The notes beneath the pieces were generated by a model, which searched no databases, was not told where the DNA came from, and worked only from the letters and a program-made list of their open reading frames with translations. Of a stretch of DNA of 64,000 nucleotides, positions 18,669 through 27,545 are shown piece by piece. Position 1 is the first letter of the stretch, and the number at the start of each line of letters is the position of its first letter. The position numbers and the translations under genes were made by a program. The DNA is taken from contig NZ_JAQTZU010000007.1 of NCBI RefSeq assembly GCF_028687615.1, positions 62,001 through 126,000 on the forward strand, read 5' to 3'. Origin of the DNA: Methylovulum sp. (GTDB lineage Bacteria; Pseudomonadota; Gammaproteobacteria; Methylococcales; Methylomonadaceae).

Positions 18669-19110
18669 CATCCGCCATATCGCCCAACAAAGTTTTGCGG
18701 TTGCTTAAAAAGCCGCGCCTCTGCACCAAGTGCAATAACACGCGGCCTAATTCGTAGGGCGTGAGCGCTTCGTCTAAGGCTTTGGCGCGGAGCAGGTACG
18801 GGTCGCCGATGGCGTTGAGCTGCACTTCTGGCGTGAGACTGTCTTGTAAGTCTTCTGGCAATAAGTTCAGGTTGATTAAGTATTTCAGCATCCGCAGCTT
18901 GCGTTTGGCGCGGCGTTGTAAGACGCGTCTCGTTAAGCGGGCGTCGCGTTTTTTGACATTTTTGGGTGTCGGTGTTTTTTCTTCGACCGCTTTAATAAAA
19001 ATTCGGCTGCCCAAGTCAATAATCCGGTTAGGTTTGCCGTCTTCTTCTGCCAACAATGCCCAACCGATTGAGTTGCTACCTAAATCTAGTCCTAAAATGG
19101 TTTTGCCCAT
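18660..19110 (-). pseudogene. cas9: cas9 remnant (N-terminal ~148 residues)
   Basis: The ATG at 19110, preceded by a good GAGGAAG ribosome site, opens a reading frame with the RuvC-I motif GLDLGSNSIGWAL (catalytic D8). An arginine-rich bridge helix (about 55-75) and the LVQRRGFLSNRK segment follow. Homology stops near codon 148 and the frame runs on out of phase through cas1 DNA to a stop at 18571. Full Cas9 of this type is about 1000-1100 residues, so most of REC, HNH, RuvC-II/III and PID is deleted. The remnant is inactive. Confidence 0.93.
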
Positions 19111-19149
19111 AACTTCCTCTTCTGTATAATCCGAATTTCAGTATAACCG

Positions 19150-19262
19150 ACTAAGGCTTACTTACTTTTCATACCAATGAATTGTATTCGTAGGCAACGC
19201 TTCTACGCGACCACGGCTCTCGCAAGGTGACCTTTCACAAGGTAATCTAAGGGGGCTTTTTT
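19150..19262 (+). ncRNA. Possible tracrRNA relic
   Basis: Divergent from the cas9 start, a stretch with several small stems ends in TCTAAGGGGGCTTTTTT (19246-19262), a terminator-like tail similar in layout to type II-C tracrRNAs. No array is left, so an anti-repeat cannot be verified. Identity rests on position and terminator only. Confidence 0.3.
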
Positions 19263-19561
19263 ATGCCTGAAAGAAAACTATAGTTGCAAGTAGGTGTTTT
19301 ATCTACAAATGTATTTATATTGCTTTGGGAAGGCCATCTCACCGCGTTTTTAGGGGACAATGCGACAAGGTTGCGATATAAAATGTTAGGCATAAAAACA
19401 AGAAACAGTTTGATGATTGTGGGTTACAAAAAAACAAAATGGTTGTAATGAACCAGCCTCCATTGGTTCATTTTGAACGTTAGCTCTGCATAACTATTTT
19501 TTTACAGGCCATGCGTAATATAACAATATGTTTTTGCTTGTATATTTTTAATAGAATTTTG

Positions 19562-19577
19562 TGGCATGAAACTAGCT
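19562..19577 (+). promoter_or_regulatory. Sigma-54-like promoter match upstream of hyf-like operon
   Basis: TGGCATGAAACTAGCT has GG-N10-GC spacing and agrees with the -24/-12 consensus (TGGCACG-N4-TTGCW) at all but two informative positions. It is about 245 bp upstream of the first gene. E. coli hyf and hyc operons are sigma-54 dependent, which makes the match plausible. Confidence 0.35.
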
Positions 19578-19821
19578 ATATTTTTAAGAATAACAAAAAA
19601 ACAAAATTAGAATTAGCGGGTAATTTCTAATTTTGACAGAAACCTTACGCTAACAAAGCAAAGAGAAAATCATGAAAATTTTTTTCCATTTTCCATAAAA
19701 TGGCCGCCTGTTCCGTGGTGATTTTTATATCGACGACTTTCGCCATCAATAAAACAAGCGTCTGTGAGACTCCCTCGCCACTTAGTCCACTTTTGCAACG
19801 ACAACATTAAGTGAGAATTTC

Positions 19822-21948
19822 ATGATCCTACTATTAGCTTATGGTGCGGTGCTGTTCAGTTTTGCTTCCGGTTTGCTGGCGTTGATGATGAACCAGCGGC
19901 AGGTTTTGCTGGGGCTTAGCCGGTATTGGTTTAAAAAGTTTCCAGGTAGCCATCAACAGAATCAGTCTGTGCTTGAGGACAACTTGCAGGAAGCGCGTTA
20001 CCCGGATGCGCTTCGGCAAGTGGTGTTTGTGTTATTGGGACTGTCGGGCATGTTTGCTGTACTGGCCGGTTTGGGTGTGATGGTTGGTAAAGAAGCCGTG
20101 ACTGACCAAATCAGTTTAGGCTTGCCCTGGTTGCCCTGGCATGTCCGTTTTGACAGCCTGTCCGGGTTCTTCTATCTGATTATCGGCATTGGCGTGGCGG
20201 CGGTCAGCCTTTATGGCCCAGGCTATGTCCGTGCTTATGATGAAAGCCAGCATCCTTTTGCGGCCTTGGGCTTGTTTACCGGACTGTTTGTCGCCGGCAT
20301 GTTGTTGGTGTTGTTGGCGGACGATGCCTTTTTCTTCATGATTGCCTGGGAACTGATGTCGGTCGCCAGTTACTTCCTGGTGGCGTTCCAGCATGAAAAT
20401 CCGGCTAATCGCCGCGCCGCGTTTCTGTATTTATTAATGGCGGAAGTCGGCGCGCTGGCGATCATTTTGGCTTTTGGCGTGCTGGCGAGTTTTTCTGACG
20501 GCTTTACGTTTGATGCCTTGCGGGAGGCGAAATTATCAAGCACCTGGGCAAGCATCGCTTTTGTGCTCGCCTTGCTGGGGTTTGGCATGAAAGCCGGGGT
20601 GGTTCCGGTTCACGTTTGGTTGCCGGAAGCGCATCCGGTGGCGCCCTCGCATATTTCCGCACTGATGAGCGGCGTGATGCTGAAAGTCGCGCTCTATGGG
20701 TTGATCCGCTTTTGTTATGATTTGATCGGCGATGTCCATTGGCAATGGGGGGTGGCGCTATTGATTGTCGGCACGGTTTCGGCGCTGGGCGGTATCTTGT
20801 ATGCGATGATGCAAGCCAATTTAAAACGGCTGTTAGCTTACAGTTCCGTTGAAAATATCGGCATTATTTTTATGGTGCTGGGTTTGTCGATGATTTTTAT
20901 GGATAACGGCCAGCCGCAACTGGCGGCCTTGGGCTTTCTGGCGGCGTTGTTCCATGCCTTCAACCATGCCTTGTTCAAGAACTTGTTGTTCCTGGGCGCC
21001 GGCATCATCCAGCATCAAACGCATGAGCTGAATATCGACCTGATGGGCGGTTTGATCAGACGTATGCCGCATACCAGCAAGTTATTTCTGATTGGCTGCA
21101 TGAGCATTTCGTCGTTGCCGTTGTTTAATGGCTTTGTTTCGGAATGGCTGGCTTTCCAGACCGCATTGCAGGTCGATGCGCTGGATAATGGCGTGTTGCG
21201 CAGTTTGATTCCGGTTGCCGCCGCCGCCCTGGCGTTGACGGCGGCACTGGCGGCGGCGTGTTTTGTCAAGGTGTTCGGCATGGTCTTTTTGGGGCAGTCG
21301 CGTTCACGCCACTGTGATAAGGCCCATGAAGTCCAGGATAAAGGGATGCTGGCGGGCCCCTCCTTGCTGGCGGGATTATGTTTTTTAATCGGCATTTTTC
21401 CCGGCATGGTGATTAGCTTGCTCAACAGCGTTGCCGGCCAACTGCTAGGGCAAACCCTGCCGAATGACTCCGCGCTGGGCTGGTTGTGGCTGGCGCCGGT
21501 TTCAGCCAAGCAGGCCTCCTATTCGCCGCCCTTGGTGCTGATAGCCGCATTGATTGCCGGTTGTATCAGCTTTTGGTATTTGCGGCGCAACCCCGCTACG
21601 GTGATGCGCCGGGCGGAGCCTTGGGATTGTGGTTTTGGTGGCTTGACACCGCGTATGCAGTATAGTTGCCATGCGTTTACCATGCCTTTCCGGCGTATTT
21701 TTGCCAACGCCTGGATTGTTGACGAGCGGATCGACAAAGACCTGCAAGGCGCCATGAACCAGGATGTTGCCGCCATCCGTTATCAATTGCAGGTCCAGGA
21801 TCATAGCTGGCCTAGGCTCTATGAACCGATTGCACGCGGGGTGGACTGTTTGGCCCGGCAGGTTGGGCGCATCCAGACCGGCAATATCCGGGTGTATCTG
21901 GGCTATTCGTTTGCCACTTTGCTCATTTTGTTATGGGTGGTCAGCTAA
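19822..21948 (+). CDS. hyfB: HyfB/NuoL-like antiporter subunit of an Ehr-type complex
   Basis: This 708-residue polytopic membrane protein is of the Mrp-antiporter/NuoL/HyfB family. It contains the proton_antipo_M core with PVHVWLPEAHPVAPSHISALMSG and the lysine-bearing NLKRLLAYSSVENIG helix. It is the first gene of a six-gene run (B-C-E-F-G-I). In Hyf, Hyc and Ehr complexes this subunit is an ion-translocating arm driven by the attached redox module. It has the length of HyfB and a long C-terminal extension. No HyfA ferredoxin gene precedes it. Confidence 0.88.
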   Translation: MILLLAYGAVLFSFASGLLALMMNQRQVLLGLSRYWFKKFPGSHQQNQSVLEDNLQEARYPDALRQVVFVLLGLSGMFAVLAGLGVMVGKEAVTDQISLGLPWLPWHVRFDSLSGFFYLIIGIGVAAVSLYGPGYVRAYDESQHPFAALGLFTGLFVAGMLLVLLADDAFFFMIAWELMSVASYFLVAFQHENPANRRAAFLYLLMAEVGALAIILAFGVLASFSDGFTFDALREAKLSSTWASIAFVLALLGFGMKAGVVPVHVWLPEAHPVAPSHISALMSGVMLKVALYGLIRFCYDLIGDVHWQWGVALLIVGTVSALGGILYAMMQANLKRLLAYSSVENIGIIFMVLGLSMIFMDNGQPQLAALGFLAALFHAFNHALFKNLLFLGAGIIQHQTHELNIDLMGGLIRRMPHTSKLFLIGCMSISSLPLFNGFVSEWLAFQTALQVDALDNGVLRSLIPVAAAALALTAALAAACFVKVFGMVFLGQSRSRHCDKAHEVQDKGMLAGPSLLAGLCFLIGIFPGMVISLLNSVAGQLLGQTLPNDSALGWLWLAPVSAKQASYSPPLVLIAALIAGCISFWYLRRNPATVMRRAEPWDCGFGGLTPRMQYSCHAFTMPFRRIFANAWIVDERIDKDLQGAMNQDVAAIRYQLQVQDHSWPRLYEPIARGVDCLARQVGRIQTGNIRVYLGYSFATLLILLWVVS

Positions 21949-21973
21949 TGGTTTCCAATAGAGGAGAAACCCA

Positions 21974-22918
21974 ATGAACTGGTTAATCGCCATTCTACAA
22001 ACCCTGTTATTCATCGTCTTGGCGCCGTTATTGGCGGGTTGGCTGAAGTGCTGCAAATGCCGCTTGCAAAATCGCAAGCCGCCCTCTTTGTTACAACCCT
22101 ATCGCGATTTGATCAAGTTGACCAGTAAACAACCGGTCGTTGCCGGGCAGGCCTCGTGGTTATTTCCTATCGCGCCGTACCTGGTGTTTTCGGCAACGGT
22201 GTTGGCGGCAACCGTGGTGCCGTTGATTGCGGTTGACCTGCCGACCTCCGCCAGCGCCGATGTCATTGTCATGGTGGGCTTTTTTGCCTTCGCCCGCTTT
22301 TTTCTGGCCTTGGCGGGGCTGGACATTGGCACGGCTTTCGGCGGCATGGGCTCATCCAGGGAAATGACCATTTCGTCGCTGGCTGAACCGGCGATGCTGA
22401 TGGCTATTTTTACGCTGACCATGACCGCTTCAACGACGAACTTATCGGTCGCCATCAACCATGTGCTCAATGACGGCCTGATATTGCGGCCCTCGTTTGT
22501 GTTTGCCCTGTTTGCGCTGATATTGGTCGCCATCGCGGAAACCGGGCGCATTCCTGTCGATAACCCGTCCACGCATCTGGAGCTGACCATGATCCATGAA
22601 GCGATGATCCTGGAATACAGTGGCCGCCATTTGGCGCTGATTGAATGGGCGAGCCAGCTCAAACTCATGCTCTATGGCGTCTTGATCGCGAATATTTTTT
22701 TCCCGTGGGGTATCGCTGAAAGCTTTACTGCACAAGCCTTAGGCTATGGTTTGCTCGCGATTATGGGCAAGCTTGCCGTCTTGGCGATATTTCTGGCGAT
22801 AGCAGAGACCCTGGTTGCAAAAATGCGCTTGTTTCGGGTGCAGGAGTACCTCAGTTTTGCCTATCTGTTAGGGCTGCTGGGGATGTTGAGCCACATCATT
22901 TTGGAGGCGTCACGCTAA
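21974..22918 (+). CDS. hyfC: HyfC/NuoH-like membrane subunit
   Basis: This 314-residue protein has about eight membrane helices and the NuoH/HycD signature, including the cytoplasmic loop ETGRIPVDNPSTHLELTMIHEAM with conserved acidic residues. It anchors the peripheral redox arm and forms the quinone/ion-coupling interface. A GAGGAG ribosome site precedes the ATG. The stop overlaps the next start (TAATG). It follows hyfB by 25 bp. Confidence 0.9.
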   Translation: MNWLIAILQTLLFIVLAPLLAGWLKCCKCRLQNRKPPSLLQPYRDLIKLTSKQPVVAGQASWLFPIAPYLVFSATVLAATVVPLIAVDLPTSASADVIVMVGFFAFARFFLALAGLDIGTAFGGMGSSREMTISSLAEPAMLMAIFTLTMTASTTNLSVAINHVLNDGLILRPSFVFALFALILVAIAETGRIPVDNPSTHLELTMIHEAMILEYSGRHLALIEWASQLKLMLYGVLIANIFFPWGIAESFTAQALGYGLLAIMGKLAVLAIFLAIAETLVAKMRLFRVQEYLSFAYLLGLLGMLSHIILEASR

Positions 22919-23595
22919 TGAATATTGAACAACAGGATTTTTATACCCAGGCCATTTTATCCCTGGCGGCATTGGTGGGTCTCACCTCGTTTCTGATGTT
23001 AGGGCAAGGGCGTTTGTTACGATTGATCTTTATCTTTGCCATGCAGGGGTTTTTATTGACCTTGACGGCGGCATTGGCGGCCTACAGTCTGGATAACCCG
23101 CATTTATATATTTCCGCCGCGCTGACGTTGGTGCTGAAAGTGATCTTCATACCCTGGATGCTACGGCGTGAAGTCATCCAAATGAACACCCACCGCGATA
23201 TCGAAGCCTTGCACAACAAAACGACGGTGATGCTGGGCGGGGCCAGCCTGATGGTGTTCAGTTATTATGTCCTGAATCCGGTTGTGCAAACCACCTCGCC
23301 GGTCATGCTGAATGCCTTGGCGGTCAGCCTTTCCGTGGTGCTGTTAGGCATGTTGCTGATGATCTCGCATCGCCAGGCCGTCGCCCACGTCGTGGGTTTT
23401 ATGGCTATAGAAAACGGCCTATTTTTCGCCGCCATCGTCGCCACCAATGGTATGCCGATGGTGGTGGAGCTGGGTGTGGCTTTTGATGTGCTGGTGGCTG
23501 CGGTGTTGTTCGGTATTTTCTTCTTTCATATACGCACCAGTATCGATTCGCTGGATGTTGACAGGTTAAACCGCTTGCATGAGGTGGATAAATGA
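22918..23595 (+). CDS. hyfE: HyfE-like membrane subunit
   Basis: This 225-residue membrane protein is related to HyfE and, in its C-terminal half, to NuoK/MrpC (helices around MAIENGLFFAAIVATNGMP with an embedded Glu). It overlaps hyfC by one base and hyfF by four bases, so the set is translationally coupled. It belongs to the ion-translocating part of the complex. Confidence 0.85.
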   Translation: MNIEQQDFYTQAILSLAALVGLTSFLMLGQGRLLRLIFIFAMQGFLLTLTAALAAYSLDNPHLYISAALTLVLKVIFIPWMLRREVIQMNTHRDIEALHNKTTVMLGGASLMVFSYYVLNPVVQTTSPVMLNALAVSLSVVLLGMLLMISHRQAVAHVVGFMAIENGLFFAAIVATNGMPMVVELGVAFDVLVAAVLFGIFFFHIRTSIDSLDVDRLNRLHEVDK

Positions 23596-25055
23596 TCGCC
23601 GCCTATCTGGTCTTATTGATCCCTTTTATTGGCATTGTGTTTTTTGCGCTGGCCGGGCACAAGGCGGATACCGGGAAACTGAATGTCCGGTTTAACGCCG
23701 TCTGTCTGTTGGCAACGGTATGGCTGGCGATTAACGTGCTGAATCAAGGCACGCTCCTGTCTTCAGGCAAGGCGTTTTTGATTGACCCGTTCAATGTCTA
23801 TTTGATTGTGCTGACGGCGTTTGTTGGATTCACCACGTCGATTTTTTCCTCGCCTTATATGGCGCATGAAAAGGAATTGGGCAAGCTCACGGATAAACGC
23901 TTAAGGCTTTATTACTCCATGTACCAGGGTTTTATGTTGGCGATGTATCTGGTGCTGACCACCAACAATATGGGGGTCATGTGGGTGGCGATGGAGGGCG
24001 CGACATTGGCCACGGTGCTGCTGGTCAGTTTGTACCGCACCCCTGAATCCATTGAAGCGGCCTGGAAATATTTTATCCTTTGCGGCGTGGGCATTGCCCA
24101 AGCCCTGTTCGGCACCATTTTGCTGTATTACGCCGCCGTGCAGGTGGGTGACGTGGAAAACTCCCTGTTGTGGTCGGTGCTTTATGAAAATGCCAGTAAA
24201 TTGAATCCGGAAATACTTGAGATAGCCTTTGTTTTCATGCTGATAGGTTATGGTACGAAAATCGGTCTGGTGCCCTTGCATAACTGGTTGCCCGATGCCC
24301 ATTCCGAAGGCCCGACGCCGATGTCGGCGGTGTTGTCAGGATTATTGTTGAACGATGCCTTATATGCCGTCGTCCGCAATAAGATGTTGGTGGATGGCGC
24401 CAGCCATTCCGATATGGCCGGCCATTTGATGATGGGCTTTGGCATGCTGTCGTTTCTGGTGGCTGCGTTTTTCTTACATCGGCAGAAGGACATCAAACGA
24501 TTGTTTAGTTATTCATCCATCGAACACATGGGCATCATGACTTTTGCCTTTGGTATCGGCGGGCCTTTAGCCACTTTTGCCGCGTTGCTGCACATGACCG
24601 TGCATTCACTGACCAAATCGGCCATTTTTGTGACGGTAGGCCATGCTTCACAAGTTGCCGGCACCCAAAGCATGGAAAAGATCCGTGGTTTGATAAAAAC
24701 CCAACCACGGATTGGTTGGGGGTTATTGATAGGCACGGTCGCCATTGCCGGCTTCCCCCCTTTTGGCGTGTTTACCAGCGAGTTTTTGGTATTGTTAGCG
24801 ACGATGCACAGCTATCCTTGGCTGACGCCACTGCTGCTGCTGGGTATCGGCATTGCCTTTGCCGGATTGTTCAGACATATACAACCGATGGTTTACGGCA
24901 ATCAACCGGAAGGCCAATTACCCGTTAAGGCGAACCTGTGGCCGGTGATGATCCATCTGGGTTTAGTGTTGTGGCTGGGTTTGGCCATTCCCGGCTTTTT
25001 GGCCAACTGGTTTTCACAAGCGACCTTGTTAATTTCCGGGAGCACACCGTTATGA
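23592..25055 (+). CDS. hyfF: HyfF/NuoN-like antiporter subunit
   Basis: This 487-residue, about 14-helix protein is a second antiporter-like subunit. It carries GLVPLHNWLPDAHSEGPTPMSAVLSG and the KDIKRLFSYSSIEHMG segment with conserved ionisable residues. With HyfB it gives the complex two antiporter modules. The stop overlaps the next start (ATGA at 25052-25055). Confidence 0.88.
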   Translation: MIAAYLVLLIPFIGIVFFALAGHKADTGKLNVRFNAVCLLATVWLAINVLNQGTLLSSGKAFLIDPFNVYLIVLTAFVGFTTSIFSSPYMAHEKELGKLTDKRLRLYYSMYQGFMLAMYLVLTTNNMGVMWVAMEGATLATVLLVSLYRTPESIEAAWKYFILCGVGIAQALFGTILLYYAAVQVGDVENSLLWSVLYENASKLNPEILEIAFVFMLIGYGTKIGLVPLHNWLPDAHSEGPTPMSAVLSGLLLNDALYAVVRNKMLVDGASHSDMAGHLMMGFGMLSFLVAAFFLHRQKDIKRLFSYSSIEHMGIMTFAFGIGGPLATFAALLHMTVHSLTKSAIFVTVGHASQVAGTQSMEKIRGLIKTQPRIGWGLLIGTVAIAGFPPFGVFTSEFLVLLATMHSYPWLTPLLLLGIGIAFAGLFRHIQPMVYGNQPEGQLPVKANLWPVMIHLGLVLWLGLAIPGFLANWFSQATLLISGSTPL

Positions 25056-26629
25056 GCGCTTCAAACTGGACGACGGATTTTTTGAACCAGCTTACTGCCG
25101 CCGCAATTACCGTTGAACAATTCAGCTTGCCATCGACAACTTTGTGGCAAATCGAAAGCGGACATTGGCAACAGTTCGCCGACTACGCGCTGGCGCAACA
25201 ACTGCGTTGGGTAGCCGGATGGGCGGAGCACGTTGAAGGCCGGTTATTCATCAATGCCTGTTTTGAAAAACAAGGTGTGTATGTGCTGTCAAGGGCTATT
25301 GTCAATGCCGCGAAACCGGAATTGCCCTCACAAGCCACGGTTTATCCTGCCGCCAGCCGCAGTGAACGCCACACCCAGGATATGTTTGGCATCCATTTTA
25401 CGGGACACCCCGACCATAGACGCTGGACACGTCATCAAGCCTGGGCCAAACACGATTATCCCTTACGCAAGGATTTTCCTGTGCAGGGCGGGCCGGAAAC
25501 CGTCACGCCACCTGATAAGGAGTATCCATTTGTTAAAGCGCACGGGGAGGGGGTTTATGAAATCCCCGTAGGCCCTATCCATGCCGGTATCATTGAACCT
25601 GGGCATTTTCGCTTTCAGGCGGTGGGCGAACTGATTTTGAATCTGGAAGAACGCTTGGGTTATGTGCACAAAGGCATAGAGAAAATTGCCGAAGGCCGGA
25701 CGCCGGAAGCTTTAGCGCGTCTGGCCGGGCGGGTTTCCGGCGACACCACCGTGGGGCATTGCTGGGCGGCTTGCCGGGCAATGGAGCAAGCCACCGGCAT
25801 TGAAATCCCCCCGCGTGCGGCTTTGCTACGCGGCATTTTGGCGGAACGCGAACGGGTCGCCAACCATCTGGGCGATATGGGCGCGATTTGTAATGATGTC
25901 GCCTTCATTTTTGCGCACATGCAGTTTAGCCGCTTGCGTGAACTGTGGCTGCGCACCAATGCCGCTGTTTTTGGCCATCGTTTGTTAATGGACAGGATTG
26001 TGCCGGGCGGTGTCGTGTGTGATTTATCTGAAGCGGACTGCGCCTTGATTGAACGGGAGTGCGTCCGGTTAAGCAAAGAACTGTCAGAAATCATGCCGGC
26101 GATAGACCTTAACTCGTCCCTGGAAGACCGGCTGTACACGGCGGGTTACTTGTCGCCGGAAATCGCCGCCGCGTTGGGTACGGTCGGTTACGTCGGCCTG
26201 GCCAGCGGACAGGATAGGGATGTCCGCCGCGACGCGCCTTATCCGCCTTACGATCAAGCCAGCTTTAAAGTCGCGTTGGAAGACAAGGGTGATGTCGCCT
26301 CAAGATTCTGGGTACGGTACAAGGAAATCAATGCGTCATTGAAACTCATCAAGCAATTTATAGCGCAACTTGCGGCAGGCGACACGCTGGCTGAATGGCA
26401 AACGCCACCCGCAGGCAGTGAAAGTTTAGGCATAGTTGAAGGTTGGCGCGGGGAAATCATCGCTTATATCCGCTTTGATGCCGGCAATAAAATCGCCCGT
26501 TATTATCCACGCGACCCTAGCATCCTGAACTGGCCTGCATTGGAAAAACTGGTGCTGAACAATATCGTGCCGGATTTTCCTGTGTGCAACAAATCCCTGA
26601 ATGGCTCTTATTCAGGCAACGATTTATAG
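25052..26629 (+). CDS. HyfG/EhrL-like large subunit lacking NiFe ligands
   Basis: From the ATG at 25052 this is 525 residues: an N-terminal NuoC-like part (to about 170, with the RHTQDMFG motif) fused to a NuoD/hydrogenase large-subunit-like part. NiFe hydrogenases bind the metal by CxxC near the start of that part and by DPCxxC at the end. Here the first pair reads SGDT (S229, T232) and the C-terminal motif reads SLNGSYSG (S519, G522), so all four cysteines are replaced. The chain ends six residues later with no cleavable tail. The subunit therefore cannot hold a canonical NiFe centre. This composition defines energy-converting hydrogenase-related (Ehr) complexes, whose electron donors are unknown. 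Confidence 0.88.
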   Translation: MSASNWTTDFLNQLTAAAITVEQFSLPSTTLWQIESGHWQQFADYALAQQLRWVAGWAEHVEGRLFINACFEKQGVYVLSRAIVNAAKPELPSQATVYPAASRSERHTQDMFGIHFTGHPDHRRWTRHQAWAKHDYPLRKDFPVQGGPETVTPPDKEYPFVKAHGEGVYEIPVGPIHAGIIEPGHFRFQAVGELILNLEERLGYVHKGIEKIAEGRTPEALARLAGRVSGDTTVGHCWAACRAMEQATGIEIPPRAALLRGILAERERVANHLGDMGAICNDVAFIFAHMQFSRLRELWLRTNAAVFGHRLLMDRIVPGGVVCDLSEADCALIERECVRLSKELSEIMPAIDLNSSLEDRLYTAGYLSPEIAAALGTVGYVGLASGQDRDVRRDAPYPPYDQASFKVALEDKGDVASRFWVRYKEINASLKLIKQFIAQLAAGDTLAEWQTPPAGSESLGIVEGWRGEIIAYIRFDAGNKIARYYPRDPSILNWPALEKLVLNNIVPDFPVCNKSLNGSYSGNDL

Positions 26630-26637
26630 GAGGCGGT

Positions 26638-27147
26638 GTGCTGCGGTTGTTTAAAAAAATTATCACCACCGGTGTCGTCACCGAGAAGTATAAAGTCCCT
26701 AAGGACGATGAACTGGAAAAGCTGGGTATCCAGATCAAACGCCACATCGACAAGCAATTTTCCGGCAGCATTGCCATACGGCAGGTCGATGCAGGCTCCT
26801 GCAATGGTTGCGAACTGGAAATCCACGCGCTCAATAACCCTTATTATGATATTGAACGTTTTGGCATTCATTTTGTGGCGTCGCCACGTCATGCCGATGT
26901 GTTATTAGTGACCGGCCCCGTGTCGCGGCATATGCAGACGGCATTATTACGCACTTATGAAGCGACACCGAATCCCAAATGGGTGGTTGCGGTCGGGGAC
27001 TGCGCCGCTTGCGGGGGGGAATTCGGGGTCTCTTACGCCAGTTGCGGCGCGGTAGCCAATGTCATACCCGTGGACATGGTCATAGCCGGTTGTCCGCCTA
27101 CGCCGCATGCGTTAATGAAGGGGCTGCTGGGGCTTATGAAGGGGTAA
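26638..27147 (+). CDS. HyfI/EhrS-like 4Fe-4S small subunit
   Basis: This 169-residue, NuoB-like protein starts at GTG 26638 after a strong AGGAGG site at 26628-26633. An in-frame start at 26584 would overlap hyfG and lacks a site. Cysteines for one 4Fe-4S cluster are intact: SCNGCELE, GDCAACGG and GCPPTP. It would pass electrons between the large subunit and the membrane arm. It is the last gene of the run. No polyferredoxin (HyfH/HycF), HyfA or maturation gene follows. Confidence 0.88.
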   Translation: MLRLFKKIITTGVVTEKYKVPKDDELEKLGIQIKRHIDKQFSGSIAIRQVDAGSCNGCELEIHALNNPYYDIERFGIHFVASPRHADVLLVTGPVSRHMQTALLRTYEATPNPKWVVAVGDCAACGGEFGVSYASCGAVANVIPVDMVIAGCPPTPHALMKGLLGLMKG

Positions 27148-27257
27148 AAACTTTTCCGGTTTGACGCTTGCCGCCACCCGTTTTTACCCGCATTTTGGCT
27201 TCATACCTTTTCACCGCCTAGCACCACGTCATGGCTGGGCAATTCCGTCGCCACCAC

Positions 27258-27295
27258 GGGAGATTCACGGGAGATTCACGGGAGATTCACGGGAG
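27258..27295 (+). repeat. 11-bp tandem repeat, three copies plus partial
   Basis: GGGAGATTCAC occurs at 27258-27268, 27269-27279 and 27280-27290, followed by GGGAG. It abuts the left end of the inverted-repeat element. Confidence 0.9.
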
Positions 27296-27433
27296 GGTAG
27301 TCCTGCAATCGGAATGATAAGGCATTTGTCAAGTCATTCACTGAAACGACTGCGCGTCCTTTAAGGACGGGCAGTCATACCCATAAAACGGCAAGTTTGA
27401 CTTTTTACAAATCATTCCGATTGCAGGGCCACC
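27296..27433. mobile_element. 138-bp inverted-repeat element, copy 1
   Basis: The 23-bp ends (GGTAGTCCTGCAATCGGA... and its complement, two mismatches) enclose about 90 bp with a central hairpin CGTCCTTTAAGGACG. A second copy lies inverted at 60459-60594. Shared sequence continues inside the ends (TTTGTAAAAAGTCAA on one side, TTGACAAAT on the other). The central hairpin recalls right-end hairpins of IS200/IS605 elements, so this may be a palindrome-associated non-autonomous element. Confidence 0.65.
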
Positions 27434-27517
27434 AATTTTCCCATAAGTTCTTGCGTATAGTTTTGAGACCGTGCGGGAACTTATGAAACAATTAATATGC
27501 TTGTGTTTTAGGCTAAT

Positions 27518-27545
27518 TAGGAGTGCAAAATAGTTTACACTCCTA
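27518..27545 (-). terminator. Hairpin after rne
   Basis: AGGAGTG and CACTCCT form a 7-bp stem around a 12-nt A/T-rich loop just past the rne stop. There is only a short A/T tail. It is a possible terminator for rne. Confidence 0.45.

Larger units (their letters stand above)
19111..19821. other. Spacer between cas9 remnant and hyf-like operon
   Basis: This 711-bp A/T-rich stretch has no convincing protein gene and no recognisable CRISPR repeat array. It holds a possible tracrRNA relic (19150-19262) and a sigma-54-like promoter match (19562-19577). Confidence 0.6.

Noticed and set aside
19262..19821. CRISPR repeat array beside the cas9 remnant
   Set aside because: I could find no regularly spaced direct repeats; only scattered A/T-rich similarity.
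24938..25051. Longer HyfG frame starting at 24938
   Set aside because: It overlaps the end of hyfF by more than 110 bp; the ATG at 25052 with a 4-base stop/start overlap fits the coupled operon.
25052..27147. Functional NiFe hydrogenase
   Set aside because: All four NiFe-binding cysteines are replaced and no maturation genes are nearby.
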